NCBI GenBank assembly: GCA_964607025.1
Contig: CAZSIL010000007.1
Location: forward strand, 1 to 64,000
Origin: SIG565 sp964607025
GTDB taxonomy: Bacteria > Bacillota > Clostridia > Oscillospirales > Acutalibacteraceae
Direction: 5' to 3'
Length of the DNA stretch: 64,000 bases
In this document: positions 17,940 through 26,834 of the stretch, piece by piece
How positions within the stretch are numbered: the stretch's first letter is position 1
Layout: every line of letters begins with the position of its first letter
Translations under genes and position numbers: made by a program
Notes under the pieces: model-generated
Databases searched by the model: none
Seen by the model: the letters and a program-made list of their open reading frames with translations, nothing else
Told to the model about the DNA's origin: nothing

Positions 17940-18805
17940 TATCTATCACCCATTACCATCGTACCGGCGCCTTCGTCGGTTAAAATTTCCATTAGAATCG
18001 AGTGCGGCACTCTACCATCCATAATTATTACGTTCTTAACACCTTTATTGATTGCTTCAACGCAACAATCCACTTTTGGTATCATACCACCCGAAACAAT
18101 ACCGTCTTTTTTAAGTTGTTCGGCTTCACTAACGGTTACGTCAGCTATAAGAGTTGAGGGATCATCTTTATCACGTAAAATCCCCGCAATATCGGTCATC
18201 ATAATTAGGCGTTCGGCTTTTATAGCACCCGCGATATAAGCCGCGGCTGTATCACCATTTATGTTATAAGCGTTACCATCGCGGTCACAACCTAATGTTG
18301 AAATTACGGGAATATAACCTTTTTCTAGTAGGTCTTCAACGGGTTTTATATGTATCTTTGTGATATCACCGACGTAACCCAATCTTTCATCTCGAATTTT
18401 TGCTTCGATAAGCATACCGTCCATACCGGATATACCCATCGCTTTACCGCCCTTTTTTTCAAGCAAATTAACAAGCGTTTTATTAACTTTACCTGCAAGT
18501 ACCATTTGCACTATATCAACGGTTTCTTTATCGGTTACACGAAGGCCATCAACAAACTCAGTTTTTTTGCCAAGTTTAGCCATTAATTCGCTGATTTCAG
18601 GTCCACCGCCATGAACTAAAACTACCTTAACACCGATAAGCCATAAAAGAACAATATCCTCCATAACCTGTTGTTTAAGTTCTTCATTAATCATAGCGTT
18701 GCCGCCGTATTTAATTACAACGACTTTCCCATTATATCTTTTGATGTATGGCAGTGCTTGTGTTAAAATCTCTGCTCTTTCTAAATTTGAAAAATGACTG
18801 TTCAT
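17939..18805 (-). CDS. argB: Acetylglutamate kinase ArgB
   Basis: An amino acid kinase of 288 aa that phosphorylates N-acetylglutamate, usually the feedback-controlled step in organisms with an ArgJ cycle. Visible are VVIKYGGNAM, VLVHGGGPEI, the substrate segment EFVDGLRVTD and the C-terminal ATP region GGMIPKVDCC. The N-terminal helix before the kinase core (about 20 residues) is the extension found in arginine-sensitive hexameric enzymes, which suggests inhibition by arginine. The start is ATG 18805 because AAAGGTG precedes it at suitable spacing; the GTG nine bases upstream overlaps that site. Confidence 0.95.
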   Translation of the reverse strand: MNSHFSNLERAEILTQALPYIKRYNGKVVVIKYGGNAMINEELKQQVMEDIVLLWLIGVKVVLVHGGGPEISELMAKLGKKTEFVDGLRVTDKETVDIVQMVLAGKVNKTLVNLLEKKGGKAMGISGMDGMLIEAKIRDERLGYVGDITKIHIKPVEDLLEKGYIPVISTLGCDRDGNAYNINGDTAAAYIAGAIKAERLIMMTDIAGILRDKDDPSTLIADVTVSEAEQLKKDGIVSGGMIPKVDCCVEAINKGVKNVIIMDGRVPHSILMEILTDEGAGTMVMGDR

Positions 18806-18816
18806 AATTTTCACCT

Positions 18817-20031
18817 TTAAGTTCTGTAATCACCATTGATTTTTACGTAATCATAGGTTAAATCGCAACCCCAAGCTGTTGAAGAAAATTCACCGCTATC
18901 AAGTGTCACTAAAATTTCAATTTCGTTTTCTAAAAGAATTTCTTTTGCCTTTTCCTCGGAAAAATCAACACCGGCACCGTTTTTGCAAACTTCAATGGTG
19001 CCCTTAGCAGATTTAAAGAAAACACCTACTTTATTAATGTCGATGTCCGCGCCGCTATATCCTATAGCGCAAAGAACCCGTCCCCAGTTTGCATCGGCGC
19101 CGAACATTGCCGCCTTTAAAAGACTTGAACAAACAACACTCTTAGCGACTGTTTTGGCAGTAGACAAACTATCGGCACCCGAGACTTTACATTCAAGTAA
19201 TTTTGTAGCACCTTCGCCGTCACCCACAATCATACGACATAAATGAACAGTTAAGGTATTAAGCGCCGTCATAAACGATTTAAAATCATCATTTTCACTT
19301 GTAATTTCAGGATTATCCGCCATACCGTTTGCTAACACAACAACCATATCGTTGGTAGATGTATCACCGTCAATACTGAGCATATTAAAGGTATTTGTAA
19401 TATCTGTGGAAAGTGCTTTTTGTAACATTTCACCGCTGATTTTAACGTCGGATGTGATGAATACAAGCATTGTTGCCATATTAGGATGAATCATACCGCT
19501 ACCCTTCGCGATACCGCCCATACGACATACTTTACCGCCGATTTCGAACTCAACGGCAACTTCCTTCTTTATAGTATCTGTAGTCATTATGCCTTCTGCG
19601 GCATATTTGCCGCCGCTTCTTGACAAACCATTAACCAATAACGGTATACCATTTGCAATAGGTGTAATATCAAGTGGCTGACCGATAACTCCGGTCGACG
19701 CAACAACGATATCATTTGTATTAATACCTGTTTTGTTAGACAGTATTTCACACATTTCTTCTGCAATTTGAATACCATTTGCATTACAGGTATTAGCATT
19801 ACCACTATTACAAATAATGGCTTGTGCAGTATTATTTTCCAAATGCTTTTTTGTTACTATCAGCGGTGCACCCTTTACAAGATTAGTAGTGTAAACCGCC
19901 GCCGCAGTTGCGGGAACGTCACTCTTTATTAGTGATAAATCCCTCTTTGTGCGGTTTCTTCTGATACCGCAATGTATACCATTGGCGCTAAAGCCCTTGG
20001 CGGCACATACGCCACCCGGAATCAACTTCAT
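18817..20031 (-). CDS. argJ: Bifunctional ornithine acetyltransferase/N-acetylglutamate synthase ArgJ
   Basis: A protein of 404 aa that recycles the acetyl group from N-acetylornithine to glutamate; many members also use acetyl-CoA. Landmarks are the N-terminal GGVCAAKGF, the oxyanion-hole region ASTGVIGQ, and the autocleavage site in KGSGMIHPNMATML, where Thr becomes the nucleophile of the beta chain. The C-terminal SSTAWGCDLTYDYV is also typical. The start is ATG 20031 with GGAGG upstream; it follows the argC stop by one base. No separate argA or argE is in the window, which fits the cyclic pathway. Confidence 0.95.
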   Translation of the reverse strand: MKLIPGGVCAAKGFSANGIHCGIRRNRTKRDLSLIKSDVPATAAAVYTTNLVKGAPLIVTKKHLENNTAQAIICNSGNANTCNANGIQIAEEMCEILSNKTGINTNDIVVASTGVIGQPLDITPIANGIPLLVNGLSRSGGKYAAEGIMTTDTIKKEVAVEFEIGGKVCRMGGIAKGSGMIHPNMATMLVFITSDVKISGEMLQKALSTDITNTFNMLSIDGDTSTNDMVVVLANGMADNPEITSENDDFKSFMTALNTLTVHLCRMIVGDGEGATKLLECKVSGADSLSTAKTVAKSVVCSSLLKAAMFGADANWGRVLCAIGYSGADIDINKVGVFFKSAKGTIEVCKNGAGVDFSEEKAKEILLENEIEILVTLDSGEFSSTAWGCDLTYDYVKINGDYRT

Positions 20032-20032
20032 A

Positions 20033-20950
20033 TTAAACCTCCAAACCGGTGTTTTCCTTAACACCGAGTACCAAATTCATATTTTGTATTGCCGCACCCG
20101 AAGCACCTTTACCAAGGTTATCAAATCGTGCCACCAAAATTATTCGCTCGTCATTTCCGTGAACACTAATTTCCATATCATCGCGACCTGAATACGCGGC
20201 TGCCGAAAGGAATCCTTCTTCGTCAGCAGTATCATTAAAATGCACCAAACCGTTTTTATAAATTTTTTTATAAATAGCTTTAATATCGCTGATACTGCCA
20301 TTAATTTGAGATACAAACAACGGAACGGTTACTTCCATACCACTGTAAAAAGGCGCTACAATGGGACAAAACGTTGGCAAAGTTTCAAGACCGCAAAACG
20401 TCTTCATTTCCTTTAAATGCTTGTGACTTTGAGTAATTCCGTACTGTCTCGGAGCTTTTAAAAGCGGATTATCACTATTTTCATAATCGGCAATCATCTG
20501 TTTGCCACCACCCGAATAACCAGTTATAGAAAAGCAACTCAGTAACGAATCTTTACTAATAACACCTTTATCAACAAGCGGTTTTATAAGTGCTACAAAT
20601 CCGCTTGCGTGGCAACCGGGATTTGCGATACGCCTAATTCTTGAATAGTCGGCATTAGCTTGTAGTTCCGGAAAACCATAAAACCATCCGTCTTCCGTTC
20701 TGTGCGCTGTTGAAGTATCAATAACAACGGTTTTATCGTTATCAATCAAACTCACCGCTTCTTTTGCCGCGGCGTCAGGAAGGCACAAAAAAGCAATATC
20801 GCAACTGTTTAGTGCATTTCTTCGTGCATCAATATCTTTTCTCAATTCATCGGGCAAGATTATAAGTTCTATATCTTTTCTTGTCTGTAAACGGTCGTAA
20901 ATTCGAAGCCCCGTTGTTCCCGCAGAACCGTCAATAAATACCTTTGTCAT
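20033..20950 (-). CDS. argC: N-acetyl-gamma-glutamyl-phosphate reductase ArgC, short type
   Basis: An NADPH-dependent reductase of 305 aa forming N-acetylglutamate semialdehyde. The N-terminal Rossmann motif is DGSAGTTGLRI and the catalytic cysteine is in ANPGCHASG. The length and the divergent N-terminus (FLCLPDAAAKEAV, DTSTAHRTEDGW) place it with the short type 2 ArgC family rather than the roughly 345-aa type 1 enzymes. The start ATG overlaps the argH stop (ATGA type), so the genes are translationally coupled. Confidence 0.93.
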   Translation of the reverse strand: MTKVFIDGSAGTTGLRIYDRLQTRKDIELIILPDELRKDIDARRNALNSCDIAFLCLPDAAAKEAVSLIDNDKTVVIDTSTAHRTEDGWFYGFPELQANADYSRIRRIANPGCHASGFVALIKPLVDKGVISKDSLLSCFSITGYSGGGKQMIADYENSDNPLLKAPRQYGITQSHKHLKEMKTFCGLETLPTFCPIVAPFYSGMEVTVPLFVSQINGSISDIKAIYKKIYKNGLVHFNDTADEEGFLSAAAYSGRDDMEISVHGNDERIILVARFDNLGKGASGAAIQNMNLVLGVKENTGLEV

Positions 20951-22323
20951 ATCTCTAATTTCTCTCTAACGTAATTAATTTGATTTTGCACTGATTTAAA
21001 AGACGTTCCGCCTTCGCTTATACGCTTTTCAACGCAGGTTGTTAGGTTGATTTCATCATATAAGTCACTTTCAAACAACTCGCTGAAATTCTTATAAGCT
21101 TCAATCGGTAACGTTTCTAAAACAAGATTTTCCTTAATACAGAGCGCAACTATTTGCCCAGCTATTTTGTAAGCCGTTCTAAATGCCATACCTTTTTTTA
21201 CAAGATAGTCAGCAAGGTCGGTTGCATTAATAAAACCACCCTGCGCGGCTTTTAGCATATTTTCGGTTTTAACAGTCATAGTGCTTATCATTCCGCTCAT
21301 AACTTCTATACACATTTTAACGGTTTCTACCGAATCAAAAACGGCTTCTTTATCCTCTTGCATATCCTTATTATAAGCCAGTGGCAGACCCTTTAAAACG
21401 GTTAAGAGCGATAATAAATCGCCGTACACCCTACCGGTTTTACCACGAATAAGCTCAGCCATATCGGAGTTTTTCTTTTGCGGCATAATCGATGAGCCGG
21501 TTGTGAAATCATCCGACAATTCAACAAAGCGGAATTCCCAACTCGTCCACAAAATCAGCTCTTCTGAAAGTCGGGATAAATGCATCATAATAAGCGAAAT
21601 ATCAGCCATAAGCTCTGCGGCGAAATCTCTATCCGATACACCGTCTAAACTGTTTAGGCAAACCGAATCGAAATTTAATTTTTCGGCTTCGAATCTTCGG
21701 TCAGTGTTATATGTTGTGCCTGCCAAAGCACAACTGCCTATAGGCGAAACATTAATTCTTTTTCTGCAGTCTGCCAAGCGCTCAAGGTCACGTAGCAGCA
21801 TCATAACATATGCCATTAAATGATGACCGAAGGATATCGGTTGAGCGCGTTGTAAATGAGTATATCCCGGCATAATTGCGCATTTATATTCTTCTGCTTT
21901 ATCTGTGAGCGCGGTGATAAGATTTTTGGTTAAGTCGGAAATACCGTCCACTTCATCGCGGAGATACATCCTAAGGTCAAGTGCCACCTGGTCGTTACGG
22001 CTCCTTGCTGTATGCAGTTTTTTACCCGTATCCCCTACTCGTTTTGTAAGCTCCTGTTCGATAAACATATGTATATCTTCGCTACTCATATCAAACTGTA
22101 ACTTGCTAGAATTAAGGTCATCAAGAATTGTGCCGAGTCCGTTAATCAAAATCTCAGCATCATTTTCAGTTATAATACCAGTGGCCGCCAACATTGAGGC
22201 ATGCGCCATACTGCCCTTAATATCCTGTATGTACAATTTGTAATCAAAATGTATGGAAGAATTAAAGTCGTCCGCCAACTTATTTGTTATGCCGTCGGTT
22301 CTTCCTGCCCACATTTTTCCCAT
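20947..22323 (-). CDS. argH: Argininosuccinate lyase ArgH
   Basis: A protein of 458 aa of the fumarase/aspartase superfamily, cleaving argininosuccinate to arginine and fumarate. The signature GSSIMPQKKNSD and the N-terminal MWAGRTDGITNK, HTARSRNDQVALDLRM and GYTHLQRAQPISFGH stretches are unmistakable. It follows argG after a 63-bp gap that contains a strong hairpin without a T-tract (22351-22377). Confidence 0.97.
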   Translation of the reverse strand: MGKMWAGRTDGITNKLADDFNSSIHFDYKLYIQDIKGSMAHASMLAATGIITENDAEILINGLGTILDDLNSSKLQFDMSSEDIHMFIEQELTKRVGDTGKKLHTARSRNDQVALDLRMYLRDEVDGISDLTKNLITALTDKAEEYKCAIMPGYTHLQRAQPISFGHHLMAYVMMLLRDLERLADCRKRINVSPIGSCALAGTTYNTDRRFEAEKLNFDSVCLNSLDGVSDRDFAAELMADISLIMMHLSRLSEELILWTSWEFRFVELSDDFTTGSSIMPQKKNSDMAELIRGKTGRVYGDLLSLLTVLKGLPLAYNKDMQEDKEAVFDSVETVKMCIEVMSGMISTMTVKTENMLKAAQGGFINATDLADYLVKKGMAFRTAYKIAGQIVALCIKENLVLETLPIEAYKNFSELFESDLYDEINLTTCVEKRISEGGTSFKSVQNQINYVREKLEI

Positions 22324-22350
22324 AATTTCACCACACCATATTACAGAATC

Positions 22351-22377
22351 GTCCCGTACGGCAAAACCGTACAGGAC
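22351..22377 (-). other. Hairpin between argG and argH
   Basis: 11-bp arms (22351-22361 with 22367-22377, core CGTACGG) form a stem with one G-U wobble on the minus-strand RNA and a 5-base loop. No T-tract follows, so it is not a standard terminator. A processing or stability element within the operon mRNA is possible. Confidence 0.6.
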
Positions 22378-22386
22378 TGATTAAAA

Positions 22387-23604
22387 TTATTTTTTACCAT
22401 CAACTATTGCTTGTACCTTGATCGGTAAGCCATAAAGGTTGATAAATCCTGCGGAATCTTTTTGGTCGTAATCACTTTCTCCAAACGTAGCAATTTCCTC
22501 GCTGTAGAGTGAATACGGACTCCAAACGCCTGCATTAATCATATTGCCTTTGTAAAGTTTAAGACGCACTTTACCCGTCACGCGCTCCTGAGTTTTATCA
22601 ACAAAAGCGGAAAGCGCTTCACGAAGCGGTGTGAACCATTGACCGTTGTAAACGAGCTCCGCAAACGTGATAGATAAACGCTGTTTTTCGTGCATTGTCA
22701 TTTTATCAAGGCAAAGAGTCTCCAAAACATTGTGTGCTTTATAAAGTATTGTACCACCGGGAGTTTCGTAAACGCCACGGCATTTCATACCAACAAGACG
22801 GTTTTCAACAATATCGATGATACCAATACCATTGGCGCCGCCGATTTCATTGAGTTTTAGAATAATCTCTTTAGCGGTCATCTTCTTACCATCAAGCGAT
22901 ACAGGGATGCCCTTTTCAAATTCAATCTCAACGTATGTCGGCTTATCGGGAGCGGCTATAGGAGATACGCCCATTTCGAGAAAACCTGGCTTTTCATACA
23001 TTGGCTCGTTTCCGGTATCCTCAAGGTCCATACCTTCGTGGGACAAGTGCCAAAGATTTTTATCCTTTGAATAATTTGTTTCACGGTTAATTTTAAGCGG
23101 AATATTATGCACTTCGGCATATTCGATTTCTTCTTCACGTGATTTGATGTCCCACTCACGCCAAGGAGCAATTATCGGCATATTGGGTGCAAAGTGTTTA
23201 ATAGCAAGTTCGAAACGAACCTGGTCGTTACCTTTACCTGTACAACCGTGACAGATAGCATCCGCGCCTTCTTTGATTGCAATTTCAACAAGTCCCTTAG
23301 CAATACAAGGACGAGCGTGTGAAGTGCCTAAAAGGTAATCCTCGTAAACAGCTCCTGCCTTCATTGTAGGAATTATGTATTCATCAACGTACTCATCAGT
23401 CTGGTCAAGTACGTAAAGCTTTGATGCGCCTGTTTTGATGGCTTTTTCTTCTAAACCGTCAAGCTCGTCGGCTTGGCCAACGTTGCCCGATACTGCGATA
23501 ACTTCACAGTTGTTGTAATTCTCTTTGAGCCACGGGATGATAATAGATGTATCAAGACCTCCCGAATATGCTAGAACAACCTTTTTTATGTCTTCTTTTT
23601 TCAT
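22387..23604 (-). CDS. argG: Argininosuccinate synthase ArgG
   Basis: A protein of 405 aa joining citrulline and aspartate with ATP hydrolysis. The N-terminal PP-loop AYSGGLDTSIIIPWL, GKGNDQVRFE, and the C-terminal segments of the family are present, and the length is typical. It is the first gene of argGHCJBDF, behind a perfect consensus promoter. AGGAGG lies eight bases before ATG 23604. ARG-box-like half-sites both flank and overlap the promoter, which suggests arginine-dependent repression of the whole operon. Confidence 0.97.
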   Translation of the reverse strand: MKKEDIKKVVLAYSGGLDTSIIIPWLKENYNNCEVIAVSGNVGQADELDGLEEKAIKTGASKLYVLDQTDEYVDEYIIPTMKAGAVYEDYLLGTSHARPCIAKGLVEIAIKEGADAICHGCTGKGNDQVRFELAIKHFAPNMPIIAPWREWDIKSREEEIEYAEVHNIPLKINRETNYSKDKNLWHLSHEGMDLEDTGNEPMYEKPGFLEMGVSPIAAPDKPTYVEIEFEKGIPVSLDGKKMTAKEIILKLNEIGGANGIGIIDIVENRLVGMKCRGVYETPGGTILYKAHNVLETLCLDKMTMHEKQRLSITFAELVYNGQWFTPLREALSAFVDKTQERVTGKVRLKLYKGNMINAGVWSPYSLYSEEIATFGESDYDQKDSAGFINLYGLPIKVQAIVDGKK

Positions 23605-23621
23605 TTTTTAATGCCTCCTGA

Positions 23622-23753
23622 ATATTTATGCATAAATATCATCTAATACCTGCATATTATAGCCAATTTCCGCATATTTGTCAAGCATCAAATTAATATT
23701 TATGCAAAGTATATGCATATTTTTCGATTTTCAACAAAAATTGTGCATATTTC
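23622..23753. promoter_or_regulatory. Cluster of ARG-box-like operator half-sites
   Basis: A perfect 18-bp palindrome (ATATTTATG/CATAAATAT, 23622-23639) sits in the argG leader. Further GCATATTW half-sites begin at 23652, 23672, 23715 and 23745, and a reversed copy (ATATTTATGC) ends at 23704. Several are spaced about 20-22 bp, two helical turns. Two of them overlap the -10 and the spacer of the argG promoter. ArgR/AhrC boxes are AT-rich palindromes of this size, but the exact consensus here differs, so assignment is by context. Confidence 0.6.
23656..23684 (-). promoter_or_regulatory. Consensus sigma-A promoter of the arginine operon
   Basis: On the minus strand TTGACA (23679-23684) and TATAAT (23656-23661) are separated by exactly 17 bp. 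A promoter this strong needs repression, which fits the overlapping half-sites. The rest of 23605-23894 holds no gene. Confidence 0.9.
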
Positions 23754-23894
23754 ACAAATGTTGTGATATCTTAAAAAACGAACGATATAATTATAGCACT
23801 AACCTCGGCTATTATCAAGTATTATTTACCTATAATTGTAAGTAATTTTTGCAGTAGTTTTGGGGAAATTTAAGTTATAGAGAGGATGATATTT

Positions 23895-24329
23895 ATGATA
23901 GAACAAGATACTATTAAACTTTTGAGAGAATGCGATGCAGGTGTAAAAATGGGTGTGGCATCAATAGATGACGTATTACCGCACGTAAAATCGGAAAAGT
24001 TTAAAAAATTACTTACCGATTGCAAGGAAGAGCACGAAAAACTAAGCCGTGAAATACAGGAACTTTTAGACAAATATGAAGACGACGGAAAAAATCCAAA
24101 CCCAATAGCAAAAAGTATGTCTTGGATGAAGACAACCGTAAAACTTGGTATAGAAGAATCAGATCACACAATTGCCGATTTAATGACAGACGGATGCAAT
24201 ATGGGTGTTAAATCACTTAATAGGTATCTTAATGAATATGAAGCAGCCGATGAAATATCAAAAGATATCGCGAAGCGTCTTATAAATCTTGAAGAAAAAT
24301 TAGCTATTGATATAAGACAGTTTTTATAA
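23895..24329 (+). CDS. Hypothetical all-helical protein
   Basis: A protein of 144 aa, strongly charged and predicted to be helical throughout, with heptad-like stretches such as EEHEKLSREIQELLDKYE. The arrangement suggests a four-helix bundle like ferritin-like or DUF2383-type proteins. No metal-binding ExxH pair is evident, so no enzymatic role is claimed. There is no signal peptide or membrane segment. Start ATG 23895 is preferred over the ATG nine bases upstream because GAGAGGA is then correctly spaced. It is flanked by the arginine promoter region and a shared terminator, so it is transcribed alone. Confidence 0.65.
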   Translation: MIEQDTIKLLRECDAGVKMGVASIDDVLPHVKSEKFKKLLTDCKEEHEKLSREIQELLDKYEDDGKNPNPIAKSMSWMKTTVKLGIEESDHTIADLMTDGCNMGVKSLNRYLNEYEAADEISKDIAKRLINLEEKLAIDIRQFL

Positions 24330-24332
24330 AAA

Positions 24333-24356
24333 AGGCGGCAAGAAGACTTGCCGCCT
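24333..24356. terminator. Bidirectional terminator
   Basis: A perfect 10-bp GC-rich stem AGGCGGCAAG/CTTGCCGCCT has a 4-base loop. The minus-strand side is followed by TTTTTT, so it serves the MFS gene best; on the + strand the T-tract is weaker. Confidence 0.85.
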
Positions 24357-24364
24357 AATTAATA

Positions 24365-25633
24365 TTATTTGCTTCTTTTTTTAATAAGTCCAAAGCGTAC
24401 ATATATAACAGAAATAATCAATACAAGAACGCTTATAATCGACATTACCTGTTGTGCATATAAACTAATACCAAAGATACTGTTATTATTACCTTGTATG
24501 TAATTAACTAATGGACTTGCCGCGAGCGTTGCCAAAAAGCCCATCACTCCCGATGCCGCCTGACAAATGGCTAATGCATCTGCACGGAATTCGGGCTCAG
24601 CATAATCGAACACTAAATTTATAAGCGCACTGTTTACGCCGCCAAGTGCTATGCCGTGAAAAATATTGTAGCCCGCCACCATAACTATACCATTTTTGGG
24701 GGTTGCAAACACCATACAAAAATATCCAAGCGCTAAAACTAAAAGGCATTTTTCAATCATTACGGCAAATGAATTTCTATCGGCATACTTACCCCAAAAT
24801 CTCGATACAAGAATTCGAGCAACACTCCCTACTATTGCAAGAGCAGTAACCAGTTTTAAGCTGAACCCAAGCTCATTAATATTGTAAGTATTATAGAATG
24901 GTACGGTGCAATAGGTCGAAATATAATACAAAATAAATATTACCGTAATGCCTAGAATTTTTTTATTTTTAAATACGTCACTTATTGTTTTGCATAAACT
25001 CTTCCGTACTGTTGTTGGCAAAGGTCTTTCGACGGTAAATACCATTATTGCGGTATGTAATCCAGTTATTACAAAGAGTACTATTGCAGATATTATAAAC
25101 GCTGTTCTGATTTTTCCTATTTCGGCAAAATAGTCCACCATAGCACCCATAACAAAGGAAAAAATCATACCAGACACCAGAGAAATCATCTCTTTGTTTG
25201 CTGTAAAAACACCGCGATGACTGTCATCCACCAAAGACATCATCCAATTTATCTTCTTGGGATGTGCAAAGTTAAAAGCGAAATACGCCAAAAAGATAGC
25301 AGCAACAAATAATCCAATATTTACTTGTCTGGGCACTCTCATTAATGGAATAATAAACAGCAAAGAAAATAACACTTGATTTATAATGCTCCATATAACA
25401 ACAAACGGTTTTACAGTATTTTTTCTCATAAATATTGAAAGCAATTGAAAAACACATCCGAGCGAAATAAATGAAGAAATTATACCTGTTAAACTATCAC
25501 TCATGCCTAACTGTTTTGTTAACGTAGCAAGAAATGAACCAGCTACTAATAAAGACATTAAATGCTCGAACGCCGCCTGTAATATAAACATAATTCCGCT
25601 TGATTTCATTAGTTGACGTTTAGTTTTATTCAT
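24365..25633 (-). CDS. MFS transporter
   Basis: A membrane protein of 422 aa with about 12 hydrophobic segments in two halves separated by a charged loop near residue 200 (the segment VERPLPTTVRKSL). It belongs to the major facilitator superfamily. A cytoplasmic loop containing DDSHRGVFTANKEM is typical of a clostridial MFS group of unknown substrate. It is transcribed divergently from a LacI-family regulator, with a paired promoter region between them, so it is probably controlled by that regulator and may carry a sugar or nucleoside. The start is ATG 25633, spaced from GGGTGAT. Confidence 0.8.
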   Translation of the reverse strand: MNKTKRQLMKSSGIMFILQAAFEHLMSLLVAGSFLATLTKQLGMSDSLTGIISSFISLGCVFQLLSIFMRKNTVKPFVVIWSIINQVLFSLLFIIPLMRVPRQVNIGLFVAAIFLAYFAFNFAHPKKINWMMSLVDDSHRGVFTANKEMISLVSGMIFSFVMGAMVDYFAEIGKIRTAFIISAIVLFVITGLHTAIMVFTVERPLPTTVRKSLCKTISDVFKNKKILGITVIFILYYISTYCTVPFYNTYNINELGFSLKLVTALAIVGSVARILVSRFWGKYADRNSFAVMIEKCLLVLALGYFCMVFATPKNGIVMVAGYNIFHGIALGGVNSALINLVFDYAEPEFRADALAICQAASGVMGFLATLAASPLVNYIQGNNNSIFGISLYAQQVMSIISVLVLIISVIYVRFGLIKKRSK

Positions 25634-25652
25634 GAAACTCATCACCCATAGA

Positions 25653-25681
25653 ATATTATCACAAAAAAACTATTGAATCAA
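25653..25681 (-). promoter_or_regulatory. Sigma-A promoter of the MFS gene
   Basis: On the minus strand TTGATT (25676-25681) and TAATAT (25653-25658) are separated by 17 bp. Confidence 0.65.
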
Positions 25682-25693
25682 CTAAACTAGTTA

Positions 25694-25706
25694 CGAAACT
25701 TTTTCG
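25694..25706. promoter_or_regulatory. Candidate operator for the LacI-type regulator
   Basis: The inverted repeat CGAAA-CTT-TTTCG lies between the two divergent promoters, just upstream of both -35 elements. LacI-family operators are usually palindromes containing CG-rich half-sites such as CGAAA. Only one copy is seen. Confidence 0.45.
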
Positions 25707-25714
25707 AAAAACAC

Positions 25715-25742
25715 TTGACCTTTATAATAATGACTTTATAAT
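25715..25742 (+). promoter_or_regulatory. Sigma-A promoter of the LacI-type gene
   Basis: TTGACC (25715-25720) and TATAAT (25737-25742) are separated by 16 bp. Confidence 0.75.
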
Positions 25743-25775
25743 TAGAATAGATACTATTAATTGCAGGTGAATAAT

Positions 25776-26735
25776 ATGACAATGCGTGAATTAGCAAAAA
25801 TCGTTAACGTATCAGTTTCGACCGTCTCAAAGGCGTTTTGCGATGCCGCCGATGTAAGTAATGATACAAAACAGTTGATTTTTGATGCAGCCAAAAAATA
25901 CGGTTGCTACGGCAAATATTATAAAGGTAAATATCCAAAACCGATAATCGCCATAATATGCCCCGAGATTATAAGCGGTTTATATACAGAATATGTAGCA
26001 AATCTGCAAAATGTAATTGAATCTAATGGCGGAATACCGGTAATTTCCTCAACACATTTTGACAAATCTGCCAAGGAAGAATTGATTGATTATTATGTCT
26101 CTCACCTTGGTGTTGACGGTGTTTTTGTTATCGGCGGTGTAGAAAAATTCAAAAAAGGATACAATACCCCGATCGTCTCCATACTAGGTTCAGACAATTC
26201 ACGAACCGACAGTGTTACGGCCGATATAAATACGCCTATTTTTGAAGCTGTAGAAATTCTTAAAGACTTAGGGCACAAACAAATCGCCTTCATAGGCGAG
26301 GCGCTTACAACTGGAAAATCAGAAGTATTTTCCAGAGCTTTAAATGACCCTACTGCAAATAATGTATTTGAGAGCAAATACCGCTTTGAAATGGCGGGTG
26401 AAGACGGTGCCGAACAGATACTAAACAGCGATATTGATTACACCGCCATAATCTGCGCCTATGATGAAATTGCTTTTGGTGCTATGAAATATTTAAAGCG
26501 ACAGGGATTTTCTATACCGCAGGATTTTTCAGTAATAGGTATTGATAATAACAACGTATCCAAGTATCTCGAAACGGCTCTTACAACCATCGGTACCGAC
26601 GTTAATGAACTTTGTATGATAGCTTGGGATTTAATGGAAAAGAAAATGAAAAATAAATACTATACAAGCCACCAAAATATCACACTTACAGGTAAAATAT
26701 TTCTGCGTGAAACGGTCGGCAAAGCGAAAATTTAG
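25776..26735 (+). CDS. LacI-family transcriptional regulator
   Basis: A protein of 319 aa. The N-terminal helix-turn-helix reads MRELAKIVNVSVSTVSKAF, the LacI-type DNA-binding headpiece, and is followed by a periplasmic-binding-protein-like effector domain (about 60-319). The effector domain contains VDGVFVIGG, HKQIAFIGE, TAIICAYDEIAFGAMKYL, and the helix-breaking IPQDFSVIGIDNN. The hinge region lacks the usual YxPNxxAR and has YGCYGKYYKGKYPKP instead. ATG 25776 is chosen over an upstream TTG because AGGTGA is then spaced correctly. It probably controls the divergent MFS gene; the inducer is unknown. Confidence 0.9.
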   Translation: MTMRELAKIVNVSVSTVSKAFCDAADVSNDTKQLIFDAAKKYGCYGKYYKGKYPKPIIAIICPEIISGLYTEYVANLQNVIESNGGIPVISSTHFDKSAKEELIDYYVSHLGVDGVFVIGGVEKFKKGYNTPIVSILGSDNSRTDSVTADINTPIFEAVEILKDLGHKQIAFIGEALTTGKSEVFSRALNDPTANNVFESKYRFEMAGEDGAEQILNSDIDYTAIICAYDEIAFGAMKYLKRQGFSIPQDFSVIGIDNNNVSKYLETALTTIGTDVNELCMIAWDLMEKKMKNKYYTSHQNITLTGKIFLRETVGKAKI

Positions 26736-26740
26736 ATAAA

Positions 26741-26774
26741 TTTTAAGGGGGCATTCGTAAATGCCCCCTTAAAA
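26741..26774. terminator. Bidirectional terminator after the LacI-type gene
   Basis: A perfect 15-bp inverted repeat (26741-26755 with 26760-26774, core AAGGGGGCATT) with loop CGTA is flanked by A/T runs on both sides. It separates the + strand regulator from the convergent spoIVB gene. Confidence 0.88.
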
Positions 26775-26799
26775 TTATGATGCATCCTTTTTGTCATAC

Positions 26800-26821
26800 G
26801 GAACGACACGCAGGTCGTTCC
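26800..26821. repeat. Short palindromic intergenic element
   Basis: GGAACGAC/GTCGTTCC with a 6-base loop lies between the regulator terminator and spoIVB, with no T-tract. It resembles the small palindromic elements often dispersed between genes in gut clostridia, but copy number cannot be judged here. Confidence 0.4.
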
Positions 26822-26834
26822 CTACATTATAATT

